This document shows positions 48,332 through 56,891 of a stretch of DNA of 64,000 bases, piece by piece (position 1 is the stretch's first letter; every line of letters starts with the position of its first letter). The position numbers were made by a program, and so were the translations under genes. This DNA is from Methylobacter sp. (GTDB taxonomy: Bacteria > Pseudomonadota > Gammaproteobacteria > Methylococcales > Methylomonadaceae). The stretch is from assembly GCA_030653175.1 (NCBI GenBank), contig JAURZV010000098.1, positions 1 to 64,000 of the forward strand, given 5' to 3'. A model generated the notes under the pieces. That model saw only the letters and a list, made by a program, of their open reading frames with translations. It did not search any database and had not been told where the DNA came from.

Positions 48332-49209
48332 TAAGGATTGCAGTAATCGCAATATCGGGCGGAGGCGTATTCCCGCTCCCGCTCCACCAGCACTTGATGT
48401 TCGCAGCGAACGCAGCGGTGAACATCTGCCTTCGCCTCGCCGGTTGGAGCGCCGCAGTCCTCGCAGGGAAGTCCCCGCACCTGTCCGGCCAGGGAAAACC
48501 CCGGCGCATCGCAGGCCGGACAGAGCGTAGTAAGGCGCCGCGCCAAATCCTCGGCAGCCAGCCGGATGTTTTCCAGGCGCGTCGGATTGGCGAACGCGCG
48601 CATGTCGGTCTCGATGAAAGCGCGCCGGTTCGGCGCCAAGCCCAATGCCCAGATTACCGCATCCTTTAAGCCGGCCCAGTCTGCCAGCCCTTTGCGGAAT
48701 TCGGGGTGATTTTCGTCCACCGGACGGATCACCAGGCCATGTTCGGGAAATCCGGCCGATCGGGCGAAATCTTCGGCTTCCTCCCAGCTCTCGGCCAGAC
48801 AATGAGATAAATTGGTCCTGCCGGACGAGATTGCGACGACCTCGATGCCGAGCCGGTCGTCAATCCAGATCAAGAGCTCCCTGTTCCCTGGCAGCATAAA
48901 GGCGAAAGGGTCTGGACCGAACGCGCCCTCGCTGGCGATGCCGATGGAAAGCCCTGACAGCTCCATGCCGATGCGCGCTTTTTTCCGCGCTGCATCCAGT
49001 TGGCTTCCCTCGCGTGCGATGTCGCGGGTGAAAGTGCCGAGAAGGTCGGTGTCGAACCCGTCCACTATTTCTACGCAGCAACCCAGCAGCTCTGCCAACA
49101 CAGGCGCTATCACGGCTTCCTTACCGTGCTGGGTGAGCAGGGCGACCCGTTGGTTGCGATAGCTGTTTGCCGACGGTTCATTGTTTGGTTGATGTGTTTT
49201 CTCGCTCAT
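48331..49209 (-). CDS. DUF6671 family protein with zinc ribbons
   Basis: 292 residues. The N-terminal domain has the family pattern RVALLTQHGKEAVIAPVLAE, FDTDLLGTFTRDI and GIASEGAFGPDPFAF. The C-terminus carries four CxxC pairs (CPAC, CEDC, CVRC, CDYC), so it probably binds two zinc ions. The function is unknown. The stop codon is supplied by a MITE that inserted at the gene end. No operon partner is evident. Confidence 0.8.
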   Translation of the reverse strand: MSEKTHQPNNEPSANSYRNQRVALLTQHGKEAVIAPVLAELLGCCVEIVDGFDTDLLGTFTRDIAREGSQLDAARKKARIGMELSGLSIGIASEGAFGPDPFAFMLPGNRELLIWIDDRLGIEVVAISSGRTNLSHCLAESWEEAEDFARSAGFPEHGLVIRPVDENHPEFRKGLADWAGLKDAVIWALGLAPNRRAFIETDMRAFANPTRLENIRLAAEDLARRLTTLCPACDAPGFSLAGQVRGLPCEDCGAPTGEAKADVHRCVRCEHQVLVEREREYASARYCDYCNP

Positions 49210-49232
49210 GTCCTGTTCGGTAACCGGTTAGT

Positions 49233-49383
49233 GTGGTGGGCAGGAAAACGCGCCTACTGTTGGCGCCGTAAGCGGGGCGGGGTTTACAAACCCCGCTCTT
49301 AACGTTTTCGCGATGCCTAAGCAAAGAGGTTGCACTTAACCAACGCAAAACGTTTCAGGAAGCGCCTACTGCTGGTGCCCACG
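49233..49383. repeat. Repeat element between DUF6671 and DUF2490 genes
   Basis: The ends gtgggcaggaaaacgcgcc and gctggtgcccac are partly inverted, and gcgcctactg occurs twice. Inside, gcggggttt and aaaccccgc form a perfect 9-bp stem (49277-49296), which could act as a weak terminator or only as element structure. Confidence 0.45.
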
Positions 49384-49389
49384 AGATAG

Positions 49390-50100
49390 TTAGAAATTTA
49401 AATTAAGATTTGTCATCCATATATTGTTGTTTTGATCAGCCGATGGAGAATTTCTCCATACATGTTGGTATAAATACCCTGTTTCGACTTGAGCCTCAGG
49501 AGTAAATCGATAACCGACCCCCGCATATAACCGGTTTTGCTGTGCCCCGGCTTGTAATTGGGCATTATTGGAATTGTCGTTTAGATTCACGAATATTTCT
49601 TCAGAGGCAATGACAGACCAGTGCGACCAGTCGGGAATTAACTGTTCTACCCGAAAACGTGTTCGCCAACGGATACTGGGATCAGAATTCCCCGCTAAAA
49701 AACGCTCTTCCAGCCTATTACGGACTTCCCATATAAATTGTTTTTCATTAGCGGTATCTCGCCATGTAAATCCTTGCCATGCACGGTTTTCAATGCCATA
49801 CCTATCCGAATCGGGCGTAACGGAATCGGCCTGCATTAAATAGCCAACCCATAGTGTAGCCTGTTCATTAATCGCCCAGCCAAGAGAGGGTCTAACTATT
49901 GCGGTGGTAAGATTTGATGCGTTATTGCCAATTCGCGGTTGGAGCTCTAAAAACCCGCGTAATTGTTCTGTCAATTTTGCATTAATGTTTATTGGAACCC
50001 ATATCTGAAAATCAGAAGTAGCTTGTACATGAGCGCTGGCCACTAATGCCATTATCATAATGACAGAGCCAATCCAATTTGTTTGGCGCTTTAATATCAT
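49390..50100 (-). CDS. DUF2490 family outer-membrane-like protein
   Basis: 236 residues with a Sec signal peptide (SVIMIMALVASAHVQA, then TSDF). The body is a series of amphipathic beta strands with alternating Trp, Tyr and Arg, consistent with a beta-barrel, and ends in an aromatic residue (NLNLNF) as outer membrane proteins do. Family features: RPSLGWAINEQATLWVGYL and WRTRFRVEQLIPD. It lies 70 bp after the carbonic anhydrase gene on the same strand. The role is unknown. Confidence 0.8.
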   Translation of the reverse strand: MILKRQTNWIGSVIMIMALVASAHVQATSDFQIWVPININAKLTEQLRGFLELQPRIGNNASNLTTAIVRPSLGWAINEQATLWVGYLMQADSVTPDSDRYGIENRAWQGFTWRDTANEKQFIWEVRNRLEERFLAGNSDPSIRWRTRFRVEQLIPDWSHWSVIASEEIFVNLNDNSNNAQLQAGAQQNRLYAGVGYRFTPEAQVETGYLYQHVWRNSPSADQNNNIWMTNLNLNF

Positions 50101-50172
50101 TGTTTCATCCTTAGCCCGCCTTGTTTGGCTGAGCCTGTAGCGGCAGGCTTTTACATCCGCCTGAAAGCGGTT

Positions 50173-50823
50173 TTACTTGGGATTATTAATAACTAAAGTA
50201 TCATCATAAAAAGTGACTTCACCCGTTGTAAGATCATGATTGCCGCCAATAATTCCGATTGCGCCTGTTTCAATCATGTCCTTTAAAATAGGGCTGCGTT
50301 CCATAATGGCCTGTACTGTTCTTTTTACATTGATGGCGGCCACTTTTTCGACAAATTCACTGTTGTCCGAATTACGGTTTTCGGTCACGGTTTTTTCATC
50401 ATAAACCGCAGGCTGTATTTTACTTAACAGCGCCGTCAGGTTGCCCATTTCCACATGATCGCAAGCGCCTTTTATCGCACCGCATCTGGTATGGCCTAAA
50501 ACCACTATTATTTTAGAACCGGCCACTTTGCAACCAAATTCCATGCTACCTAAAATGTCCTCATTAATAATATTGCCCGCAATACGGACACTAAATACAT
50601 CTCCCAAGCCCTGGTCAAAAATCAACTCGACTGAAGTACGGGAATCTATGCAACTTAAAATAACCGCAAACGGATGCTGGCCGTCGGATGTTTCATTGGC
50701 CTGTTGCAACAGGTTACGGTTTACTTTAAGGTTATTTACGAACCTTTTATTGCCCTCTTTTAATAAGTCCAATGCCATTGCCGGCGTAATGGCTGCTTGC
50801 ATTTCTTTGGTTAATGTTTTCAT
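50173..50823 (-). CDS. Beta-class carbonic anhydrase
   Basis: 216 residues. Zinc enzyme interconverting CO2 and bicarbonate. Zinc ligands are Cys58, His111 and Cys114 (SCIDSR and GHTRCGA), with the Asp60/Arg62 dyad present. No signal peptide. It is 12 bp after the SulP gene, so the pair should supply and equilibrate bicarbonate together. AT-rich codon use and the SulP partnership recall Bacteroidetes loci, which may point to transfer, but this is impression only. Confidence 0.94.
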   Translation of the reverse strand: MKTLTKEMQAAITPAMALDLLKEGNKRFVNNLKVNRNLLQQANETSDGQHPFAVILSCIDSRTSVELIFDQGLGDVFSVRIAGNIINEDILGSMEFGCKVAGSKIIVVLGHTRCGAIKGACDHVEMGNLTALLSKIQPAVYDEKTVTENRNSDNSEFVEKVAAINVKRTVQAIMERSPILKDMIETGAIGIIGGNHDLTTGEVTFYDDTLVINNPK

Positions 50824-50835
50824 TTTTTATATTTC

Positions 50836-52401
50836 CTAAGTTGTTAGCGACACAGCCGGTTCAATAAAATTTATTTTTTCGATCGTTATGTTCTTGGTAA
50901 GGGCATTACTCTGATAATTTTCTATGATCTCTACCACATCATAAGCAATTGATTTGGATTTTGAACAATCAATAATCACTTTTGCATTTTGGGGAATGTT
51001 ATTTAATGCGTTTAATATGCTTGCCTTATTAAAAAACGAAACTTCTTCCGCCAAAACAAGATGGTGAACTTCGTGCCCATCTTCTGTAGTCATTACATCT
51101 TTCATTGAGTAGGCGTTGAGGTAACTGTGGCGTAATGTGTAAAAGATGCCGAACAGGATGCCTATGGTAATTCCTTTTAGTAAATCGGTTGCCAATATGC
51201 CGGCAACAGTAGCCGCAAAAGGAACAAACTGCTCCCCGCCCAATTGGTACATCTGTTTAAAGAGAGCCGGTTTGGCCAGCTTATAGCCCACTATAATCAA
51301 TATGGCCGCCAAGCTGGCAAGCGGAATCCTGTTCAGCAAACCGGCAATGGTAATGGCGCTGATTAACAAGAAGACCCCATGAAGTATTGCGGACAGTTTG
51401 GTTTTACCGCCAAAGGCAATATTTGCCGAACTGCGCACAATAACCTGGGTAACAGGCAATCCGCCACACAGCCCGGAGACAATGTTGCCTAACCCTTGCG
51501 CCTTTAATTCCCGGTTAGTGGGCGTAACTCGTTTGAATGGGTCAAGCTTGTCGGTTGCCTCCACACAAAGCAATGTTTCCAAACTGGCAACAACCGCCAA
51601 TACGAAAGCCGTTTTCCAAACTTCAAAATTGGTTATTGCAGAAAAATCGGGGAGGGTAAACTGGCTGAAAAAACCGGCCAGGTTTTCAGGAACCGGAATA
51701 CTAACAACCTGGTCGGCAGTTAAACTAAAATTCAATAGCCCATTTTGGTAAAAAGTGTTCATTACCATACCCAAAACAACCACCACAATAGGCCCTTGTA
51801 TCAGTTGAAACAGCTTGTGTTTTTTGGTTAAAACCGTGTCCCATAGGATAAGGACCGCAAGTGATATGACGGCAATCAATATAGCCCCCGGCGTAAAGGC
51901 ATCAAAAGCGCTGGTAATGGCTGAAAGGGTAGTCTCTCCGTCCGTTTGAAAATACGAAAGATCGCCTTCAACGTCTTTATCGTAGCCTAAGGCATGGGGT
52001 ATCTGTTTTAAGATAATCAAAAGCCCTATACCGGTAAGCATTCCTTTAATGACGGAGGAAGGGAAGAAGTAGGCAATAAAGCCTGCCCTGGCAAAGCCCA
52101 TAACAAGCTGAATAATGCCGGCCAGAACGACGGCTAGTAAAAAGGCAGGCCAGGAACCCAGTGTCGTAATAGCGGATAATACAATGACGGCTAAGCCTGC
52201 GGCAGGGCCGCTAACCCCCAGTGGCGAACCGCTGGCAATACCCACCACAATACCGCCGACTATGCCGGCTATAATACCTGCGAACAAAGGCGCACCGGAT
52301 GCCAACGCGATACCCAGGCATAAGGGAACCGCCACAAAAAACACCACAATACTGGCAGGCAAGTCACTTTTGATTTCTTTAAACATATTTTTTACTTCCA
52401 T
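50836..52401 (-). CDS. SulP-family anion (bicarbonate?) transporter
   Basis: 521 residues, about 12-14 membrane helices from PASIVVFFVAVPLCLGIALA on, with SGSPLGVSGPAAGLAVIV as the SulP signature region. The last 90 residues form a STAS domain (LVLAEEVSFFNKASILNALN). SulP proteins carry sulfate, bicarbonate or other anions. The coupled carbonic anhydrase gene makes bicarbonate the most likely substrate. It is divergent from a TetR regulator, with a palindromic operator near its start. An alternative start is Met6. Confidence 0.92.
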   Translation of the reverse strand: MEVKNMFKEIKSDLPASIVVFFVAVPLCLGIALASGAPLFAGIIAGIVGGIVVGIASGSPLGVSGPAAGLAVIVLSAITTLGSWPAFLLAVVLAGIIQLVMGFARAGFIAYFFPSSVIKGMLTGIGLLIILKQIPHALGYDKDVEGDLSYFQTDGETTLSAITSAFDAFTPGAILIAVISLAVLILWDTVLTKKHKLFQLIQGPIVVVVLGMVMNTFYQNGLLNFSLTADQVVSIPVPENLAGFFSQFTLPDFSAITNFEVWKTAFVLAVVASLETLLCVEATDKLDPFKRVTPTNRELKAQGLGNIVSGLCGGLPVTQVIVRSSANIAFGGKTKLSAILHGVFLLISAITIAGLLNRIPLASLAAILIIVGYKLAKPALFKQMYQLGGEQFVPFAATVAGILATDLLKGITIGILFGIFYTLRHSYLNAYSMKDVMTTEDGHEVHHLVLAEEVSFFNKASILNALNNIPQNAKVIIDCSKSKSIAYDVVEIIENYQSNALTKNITIEKINFIEPAVSLTT

Positions 52402-52441
52402 AATCGGATGCCTTTAGAATAAAGGTGAAAAATAGCAAAAA

Positions 52442-52479
52442 CAATTTGTAAATGATAGTAACACTATCTTTGCAAATTG
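52442..52479. promoter_or_regulatory. Probable TetR operator
   Basis: An imperfect 38-bp palindrome centred on gatagt-aac-actatc, with outer arms caatttg and caaattg. It lies in the 174-bp gap between the divergent SulP and TetR genes, 41 bp upstream of the SulP start. A palindrome of this size next to a TetR-family gene is the usual site of autoregulation. Confidence 0.65.
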
Positions 52480-52575
52480 CAATACTTTCAGTTATCATTT
52501 TTACAGTGAAATGCGGTAGTCCTTGTTAAAACAATCGGGTCAAATGCATTAACTACAGATAAAAAACAGGGTGCT

Positions 52576-53256
52576 ATGGAAATACAGCTGCAAATTAAAA
52601 TGAATGAAAAATTATTTCTCAGGGATCCGGAGCAATCCGAACTGGGCAAAAAAATAATTCTGCACAGCATCCAGTTAATTCACCTTAACGGGTTTGAAGC
52701 CTTCACGTTTAAAAAACTGGCAGAAGCTATCGGCACAACCGAGGCGGGTATTTACCGGTATTTTGAAAACAAGCACCGGTTGCTGATGTATATTACGGCC
52801 TGGTATTGGAGCTGGCTCGAATACCGGGTTGCTTTTCATACCCATAATATTAAAGATCCTGTCGTTAAGCTAAAAATGGTCATTAAATTGTTAGCTACCA
52901 CAGTGGAGGACGATAGTAGAACCAGTTATGTCGATGAAAGCATCCTTCATCAAATCATTATTACCGAAGGCTCCAAAGCCTATCTGACCAAACGGGTATC
53001 GGAAGATAACAAGGATCACTTGTTTAAACCCTACAAAGACCTTTGCGCTGTTATCGGAAATATGATTTTGGAATGCAACCCCCAATACAAATACCCGAAA
53101 TCGTTAGCGTCCACCATTATTGAAATGGCGCATTTCCAGAATTTTTTTATGAATAACCTGCCTTCGCTGACTGACTTTGGTAAAAATAAAGATGAGGCGG
53201 AGATTGTAAGGTTTCTGGAAACGCTGGTGTTTTCCAGCTTACATTCGGCTCATTAG
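52576..53256 (+). CDS. TetR-family transcriptional regulator
   Basis: 226 residues. The N-terminal helix-turn-helix is clear (FEAFTFKKLAEAIGTTEAGI followed by YRYFENKHRLLMYI). The C-terminal ligand domain is not assigned. It is divergent from the SulP-carbonic anhydrase operon and probably represses it and itself through the palindrome between them. Effector unknown; CO2-related control would be attractive but is speculation. Confidence 0.88.
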   Translation: MEIQLQIKMNEKLFLRDPEQSELGKKIILHSIQLIHLNGFEAFTFKKLAEAIGTTEAGIYRYFENKHRLLMYITAWYWSWLEYRVAFHTHNIKDPVVKLKMVIKLLATTVEDDSRTSYVDESILHQIIITEGSKAYLTKRVSEDNKDHLFKPYKDLCAVIGNMILECNPQYKYPKSLASTIIEMAHFQNFFMNNLPSLTDFGKNKDEAEIVRFLETLVFSSLHSAH

Positions 53257-53291
53257 TACAATCGGCAAGCTTCGAGGGATAAATAAAAATT

Positions 53292-54710
53292 ATGTTACGT
53301 AAAATTCTAATTGCCAATCGAGGCGAAATCGCGGTGCGCATTATTCGCGCCTGCGCCGAAATGGGTATACGCTCGGTCGCCATTTATTCGGATGCAGACC
53401 GTTTTGCCCTGCATGTTAAAAAAGCCGATGAATCTTATTGCATCGGCAGCGAGCCTTTAGCCGGCTATCTTAATGTCTATGCCTTAGTCGATTTGGCTGC
53501 TGCGACAGGCTGTGACGCCATTCATCCGGGTTATGGTTTTCTCTCTGAGAATGCGCAATTTGCCAGAGTCTGCAAAGAACGCGGTATTATTTTCATCGGC
53601 CCTGATGCCGATGTCATTCATCGTATGGGCGATAAAACCGAAGCCCGAAAAGCGATGATTGCAGCAGGCATTCCGGTAACCCCAGGTTCGGACGGTAATC
53701 TGGACAGTGTCGAACATGCGCTTACCGTGGCTGAAACCATCGGTTACCCGATTATGCTCAAAGCAACCTCGGGCGGCGGTGGCCGGGGCATACGGCGCTG
53801 CGATAGTGCCGATGATTTGCAGCGAAATTACCAACGGGTTATTTCCGAGGCGACCAAAGCCTTTGGCAGCGCCGATGTGTTTTTGGAAAAATGCGTGGTT
53901 AACCCCAAGCATATTGAAGTTCAGGTATTAGCCGACCATCATGGCAATACCATTCATCTTTACGAACGCGATTGTTCCATACAACGGCGCAATCAAAAGC
54001 TGATCGAAATAGCCCCGTCCCCGCAACTGGATGAGGCGCAACGCCAATATATAGGCGGACTTGCGGTATTGGCAGCCAAAGCCGTTGGCTATACCAATGC
54101 CGGTACCGTGGAATTCCTGCTCGACGATAAAGATCGGTTTTATTTCATGGAAATGAATACCCGTGTCCAGGTCGAACATACCATTACCGAAACGGTGACC
54201 GGTGTCGATATCGTTGAAGAACAGATACGGGTGGCGGCCGGATTGACCTTGCGCTTCAAGCAACACGAAATTGTCAGGCGCGGCTATGCCATCGAGTTTC
54301 GGATTAATGCCGAAGACCCCCAAAACAGTTTTTTGCCCAGTTTTGGCCGGATTTCCCGTTACTATGCGCCCGGCGGCCCCGGTGTGCGTACCGATACCGC
54401 AATTTATACCGGTTATGAAATTCCGCCTTTTTACGACTCCATGCTGGCCAAAGTGATTGTCAGCGCCTTGACCTGGGAGGATGTCATCAAACGCGGCGAA
54501 CGGGCTTTGAAAGATATGGGCTTGTTCGGCATTAAAACCACCATCCCTTACTATCTGGAAATTCTTCGTCATCCTGATTTTCGGGCCGCTACCTTTAATA
54601 CCGGCTTTGTCGAGAAATATCCCGAACTTGTTAATTATTCCAATAAACTCCGGCCCGAAGAACTGGCCAGCGTTATCGCCGCTGTAATGGCTGCCCATAC
54701 CGGCTTGTAA
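53292..54710 (+). CDS. pycA: Pyruvate carboxylase subunit A
   Basis: 472 residues. Biotin carboxylase subunit: it carboxylates biotin with bicarbonate and ATP. The N-terminal domain KILIANRGEIAVRIIRACAEMG, glycine-rich ATP-grasp loop KATSGGGGRGIR, and catalytic EMNTRVQVEHTITE are intact. The distinction from acetyl-CoA carboxylase AccC rests on the neighbour pycB. The end of the gene is followed by a duplicated copy of the pycB start region. Confidence 0.92.
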   Translation: MLRKILIANRGEIAVRIIRACAEMGIRSVAIYSDADRFALHVKKADESYCIGSEPLAGYLNVYALVDLAAATGCDAIHPGYGFLSENAQFARVCKERGIIFIGPDADVIHRMGDKTEARKAMIAAGIPVTPGSDGNLDSVEHALTVAETIGYPIMLKATSGGGGRGIRRCDSADDLQRNYQRVISEATKAFGSADVFLEKCVVNPKHIEVQVLADHHGNTIHLYERDCSIQRRNQKLIEIAPSPQLDEAQRQYIGGLAVLAAKAVGYTNAGTVEFLLDDKDRFYFMEMNTRVQVEHTITETVTGVDIVEEQIRVAAGLTLRFKQHEIVRRGYAIEFRINAEDPQNSFLPSFGRISRYYAPGGPGVRTDTAIYTGYEIPPFYDSMLAKVIVSALTWEDVIKRGERALKDMGLFGIKTTIPYYLEILRHPDFRAATFNTGFVEKYPELVNYSNKLRPEELASVIAAVMAAHTGL

Positions 54711-54960
54711 TCCAAGGAAAAAAACAGATACAAAAAATTCATATTACCGACGTTATTCTTCGAGAGCTGTAGGCCGGCATAAGCCTGTTTAAGCGCAAGC
54801 GAAAACAGGTGTTTCCGGCACACCGCCTGACAAGCCGGAAACGCCCACCCTGCGCTACGCTTGGACGGTCTTATTCCGGCCTACGCCTTCCCATCCCGGC
54901 TTGTAACCCAAGGAAAAAACAGATGCAAAAAGTTCATATTACCGACGTTATTCTTCGAGA
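54693..54960. repeat. 71-bp direct repeat flanking a palindromic element
   Basis: 54693-54765 and 54890-54960 are near-identical direct repeats. Each contains a stretch like cttgtaa-ccaaggaaaa and ttcatattaccgacgttatt. Between them lies an element starting gtaggccggcataagcctg and ending ttattccggcctacg. The left repeat is a dead copy of the pycB start (IQKIHITDVILRE, then a stop), the right one is the real start. Confidence 0.85.
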
Positions 54961-56752
54961 CGCTCATCAATCTCTGATCGCGACCCGTTTACGCACCGAA
55001 GACATGTTGCCGGCCTGCGCCATGCTCGACGATATCGGCTATTGGTCGCTGGAGTGCTGGGGCGGCGCTACTTTTGACGCCTGCTTGCGCTTTCTGAAAG
55101 AAGATCCCTGGGAACGCTTGCAGAAACTGAAAGCGGCCCTGCCGAAAACCCGCCTGCAAATGCTGTTGCGGGGACAGAATCTGCTCGGTTACCGCCATTA
55201 TTCCGACGATGTGGTGCGGGCGTTTATTGTCAAGGCCGCCGAAAACGGCATGGATGTGTTTCGGATCTTTGATGCGCTTAACGACATCCGCAATCTTAAA
55301 GCCGCTATCGAAGCCGTTAAGGCAACCGGCAAACACGCACAAGGCACTATTTGTTATACCACCAGTCCGGTGCATGATGTGGCCGGTTTTGTAGCATTAG
55401 GCAAAGGTTTGGCAGAACTGGGTTGCGATTCCATTGCCATTAAAGATATGGCTGGGTTACTGACCCCCTATGCTGCCGGCGAACTGGTAAAAGCGCTTAA
55501 AGATACAGTCGATCTGCCGCTGCACTTGCATAGCCATGCAACGTCCGGATTAGCGGAAATGTGCCAGCTCAAAGCCATAGAAGCAGGCTGTCAGCATGTC
55601 GATACCGCGTTGTCATCGTGGGCGGGCGGCACCAGTCATCCACCGACTGAAAGCCTGGTGACGGCATTGCGCGGCACGGTTTACGACACGGGTTTGGATT
55701 TGGATAAGCTACAGGCCGTCAACAGTTATTTTGCCGAGGTCAGGAAAAAATATCATCGTTACGAGAGCGAATTCACCGGTATCGATACTCAGGTGCATGT
55801 GTTTCAAGTGCCCGGCGGCATGATTTCCAATTTGGCCAATCAACTAAAAGAACGCAATGCGCTGGATCGCATCGGTGAAGTGTATAAAGAAATTCCGCTG
55901 GTGCGTAAAGATCTTGGCTATCCGCCGCTGGTTACCCCAACTTCGCAAATTGTAGGAACGCAGGCCGTGCTGAATGTGTTAACCGGCAAACGTTACGAAA
56001 CCATTACCAATGAGGTAAAACGTTATCTGCAAGGCGGTTACGGCAAGGCTCCGGCAGCTGTTGACAGCGATTTGCAAAAACGTGCGATTGGCAAGGAAGA
56101 GGTGATCGACTGCCGCCCTGCCGATTTGCTTAAACCGGAGTTTGACAATCTGCGTCAGGAAATCGGCGCACTGGCGCTTAATGATGAAGACGTGCTGAGT
56201 TATGCGATGTTTCCTGAAGTTGGCAGGCTGTTTTTAGAGCAGCGGTCTAACAACACCCTGATGCCTGAGCCTTTGGAACTTGAGTCAAGAGCGGCTGACG
56301 CCGTTAAAAAAGCGCCTACCGAGTTTAATGTGGCGTTACATGGCGAGTCTTATCACGTCAAAGTCACCGGCGCCGGCCCGAAAAACCAGACTTTACGGCA
56401 TTTTTATTTCATGGTGGACGGTGTTCCCGAGGATATTGTTGTCGAAACCCTGGACGAAATAGTTCTGGAAGGCGGCACCCAGGGCGCAGTTAAGAGCGCT
56501 ATTTCCAGTAAGCGCGCCAAACCTTCAGCAGAAGGCGATGTGGTGGTGAGTATGCCGTGCAACATTCTTGATGTGTTGGTCAAAGTCGGTCAGCAAGTAG
56601 CTGCGGGGCAAGCTGTTTTAATCACTGAAGCGATGAAAATGGAAACGGAAGTGACGGCGCCCATAGCCGGAACCGTTAAAGCCGTGCATGTGGTTAAAGG
56701 CGAACCGGCTAACCCGGGTGAAGTATTGATTGAAATCGTACCCTCTGCTTGA
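54923..56752 (+). CDS. pycB: Pyruvate carboxylase subunit B
   Basis: 609 residues from the ATG reading MQKVHITDVILRDAHQSLIA, with aaggaaa upstream; an open frame extends to 54809 but lies in repeat sequence. Carboxyltransferase subunit that makes oxaloacetate from pyruvate. Domains: HMGL-like barrel with RDAHQSLIATRLR and DVFRIFDALNDIRN, PYC/OADA domain, and a C-terminal biotinyl domain with EAMKMETEV. It could also be read as oxaloacetate decarboxylase alpha, but no beta or gamma subunit is present. It works with pycA. Confidence 0.92.
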   Translation: MQKVHITDVILRDAHQSLIATRLRTEDMLPACAMLDDIGYWSLECWGGATFDACLRFLKEDPWERLQKLKAALPKTRLQMLLRGQNLLGYRHYSDDVVRAFIVKAAENGMDVFRIFDALNDIRNLKAAIEAVKATGKHAQGTICYTTSPVHDVAGFVALGKGLAELGCDSIAIKDMAGLLTPYAAGELVKALKDTVDLPLHLHSHATSGLAEMCQLKAIEAGCQHVDTALSSWAGGTSHPPTESLVTALRGTVYDTGLDLDKLQAVNSYFAEVRKKYHRYESEFTGIDTQVHVFQVPGGMISNLANQLKERNALDRIGEVYKEIPLVRKDLGYPPLVTPTSQIVGTQAVLNVLTGKRYETITNEVKRYLQGGYGKAPAAVDSDLQKRAIGKEEVIDCRPADLLKPEFDNLRQEIGALALNDEDVLSYAMFPEVGRLFLEQRSNNTLMPEPLELESRAADAVKKAPTEFNVALHGESYHVKVTGAGPKNQTLRHFYFMVDGVPEDIVVETLDEIVLEGGTQGAVKSAISSKRAKPSAEGDVVVSMPCNILDVLVKVGQQVAAGQAVLITEAMKMETEVTAPIAGTVKAVHVVKGEPANPGEVLIEIVPSA

Positions 56753-56784
56753 ACCTCACGGCCTTTAAGTTAATGGATTTAGAA

Positions 56785-56885
56785 TATCGTAGGGGCAATC
56801 CCTTGTGGTTGCCCATGGAGGGCAAGAGCCGGAATTGCGGGCAATCGACTCAGAGGGCAGGCATAAAGCCTGCCCCCTACGAGGA
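56785..56885. repeat. Inverted repeat between pycB and sua5
   Basis: Starts gtaggggcaatcccttgtgg and ends ataaagcctgccccctac, with inverted ends. It lies directly upstream of the ribosome site of the next gene. Confidence 0.55.
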
Positions 56886-56891
56886 AATAAT

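Noticed and set aside
50836-52401. Naming the SulP gene as a proven bicarbonate transporter
   Set aside because: SulP substrate cannot be read from sequence alone; only the neighbouring carbonic anhydrase points to bicarbonate.
54809-54922. N-terminal extension of pycB to 54809
   Set aside because: The extension is repeat sequence. The ATG at 54923 has a ribosome site and matches the family start.
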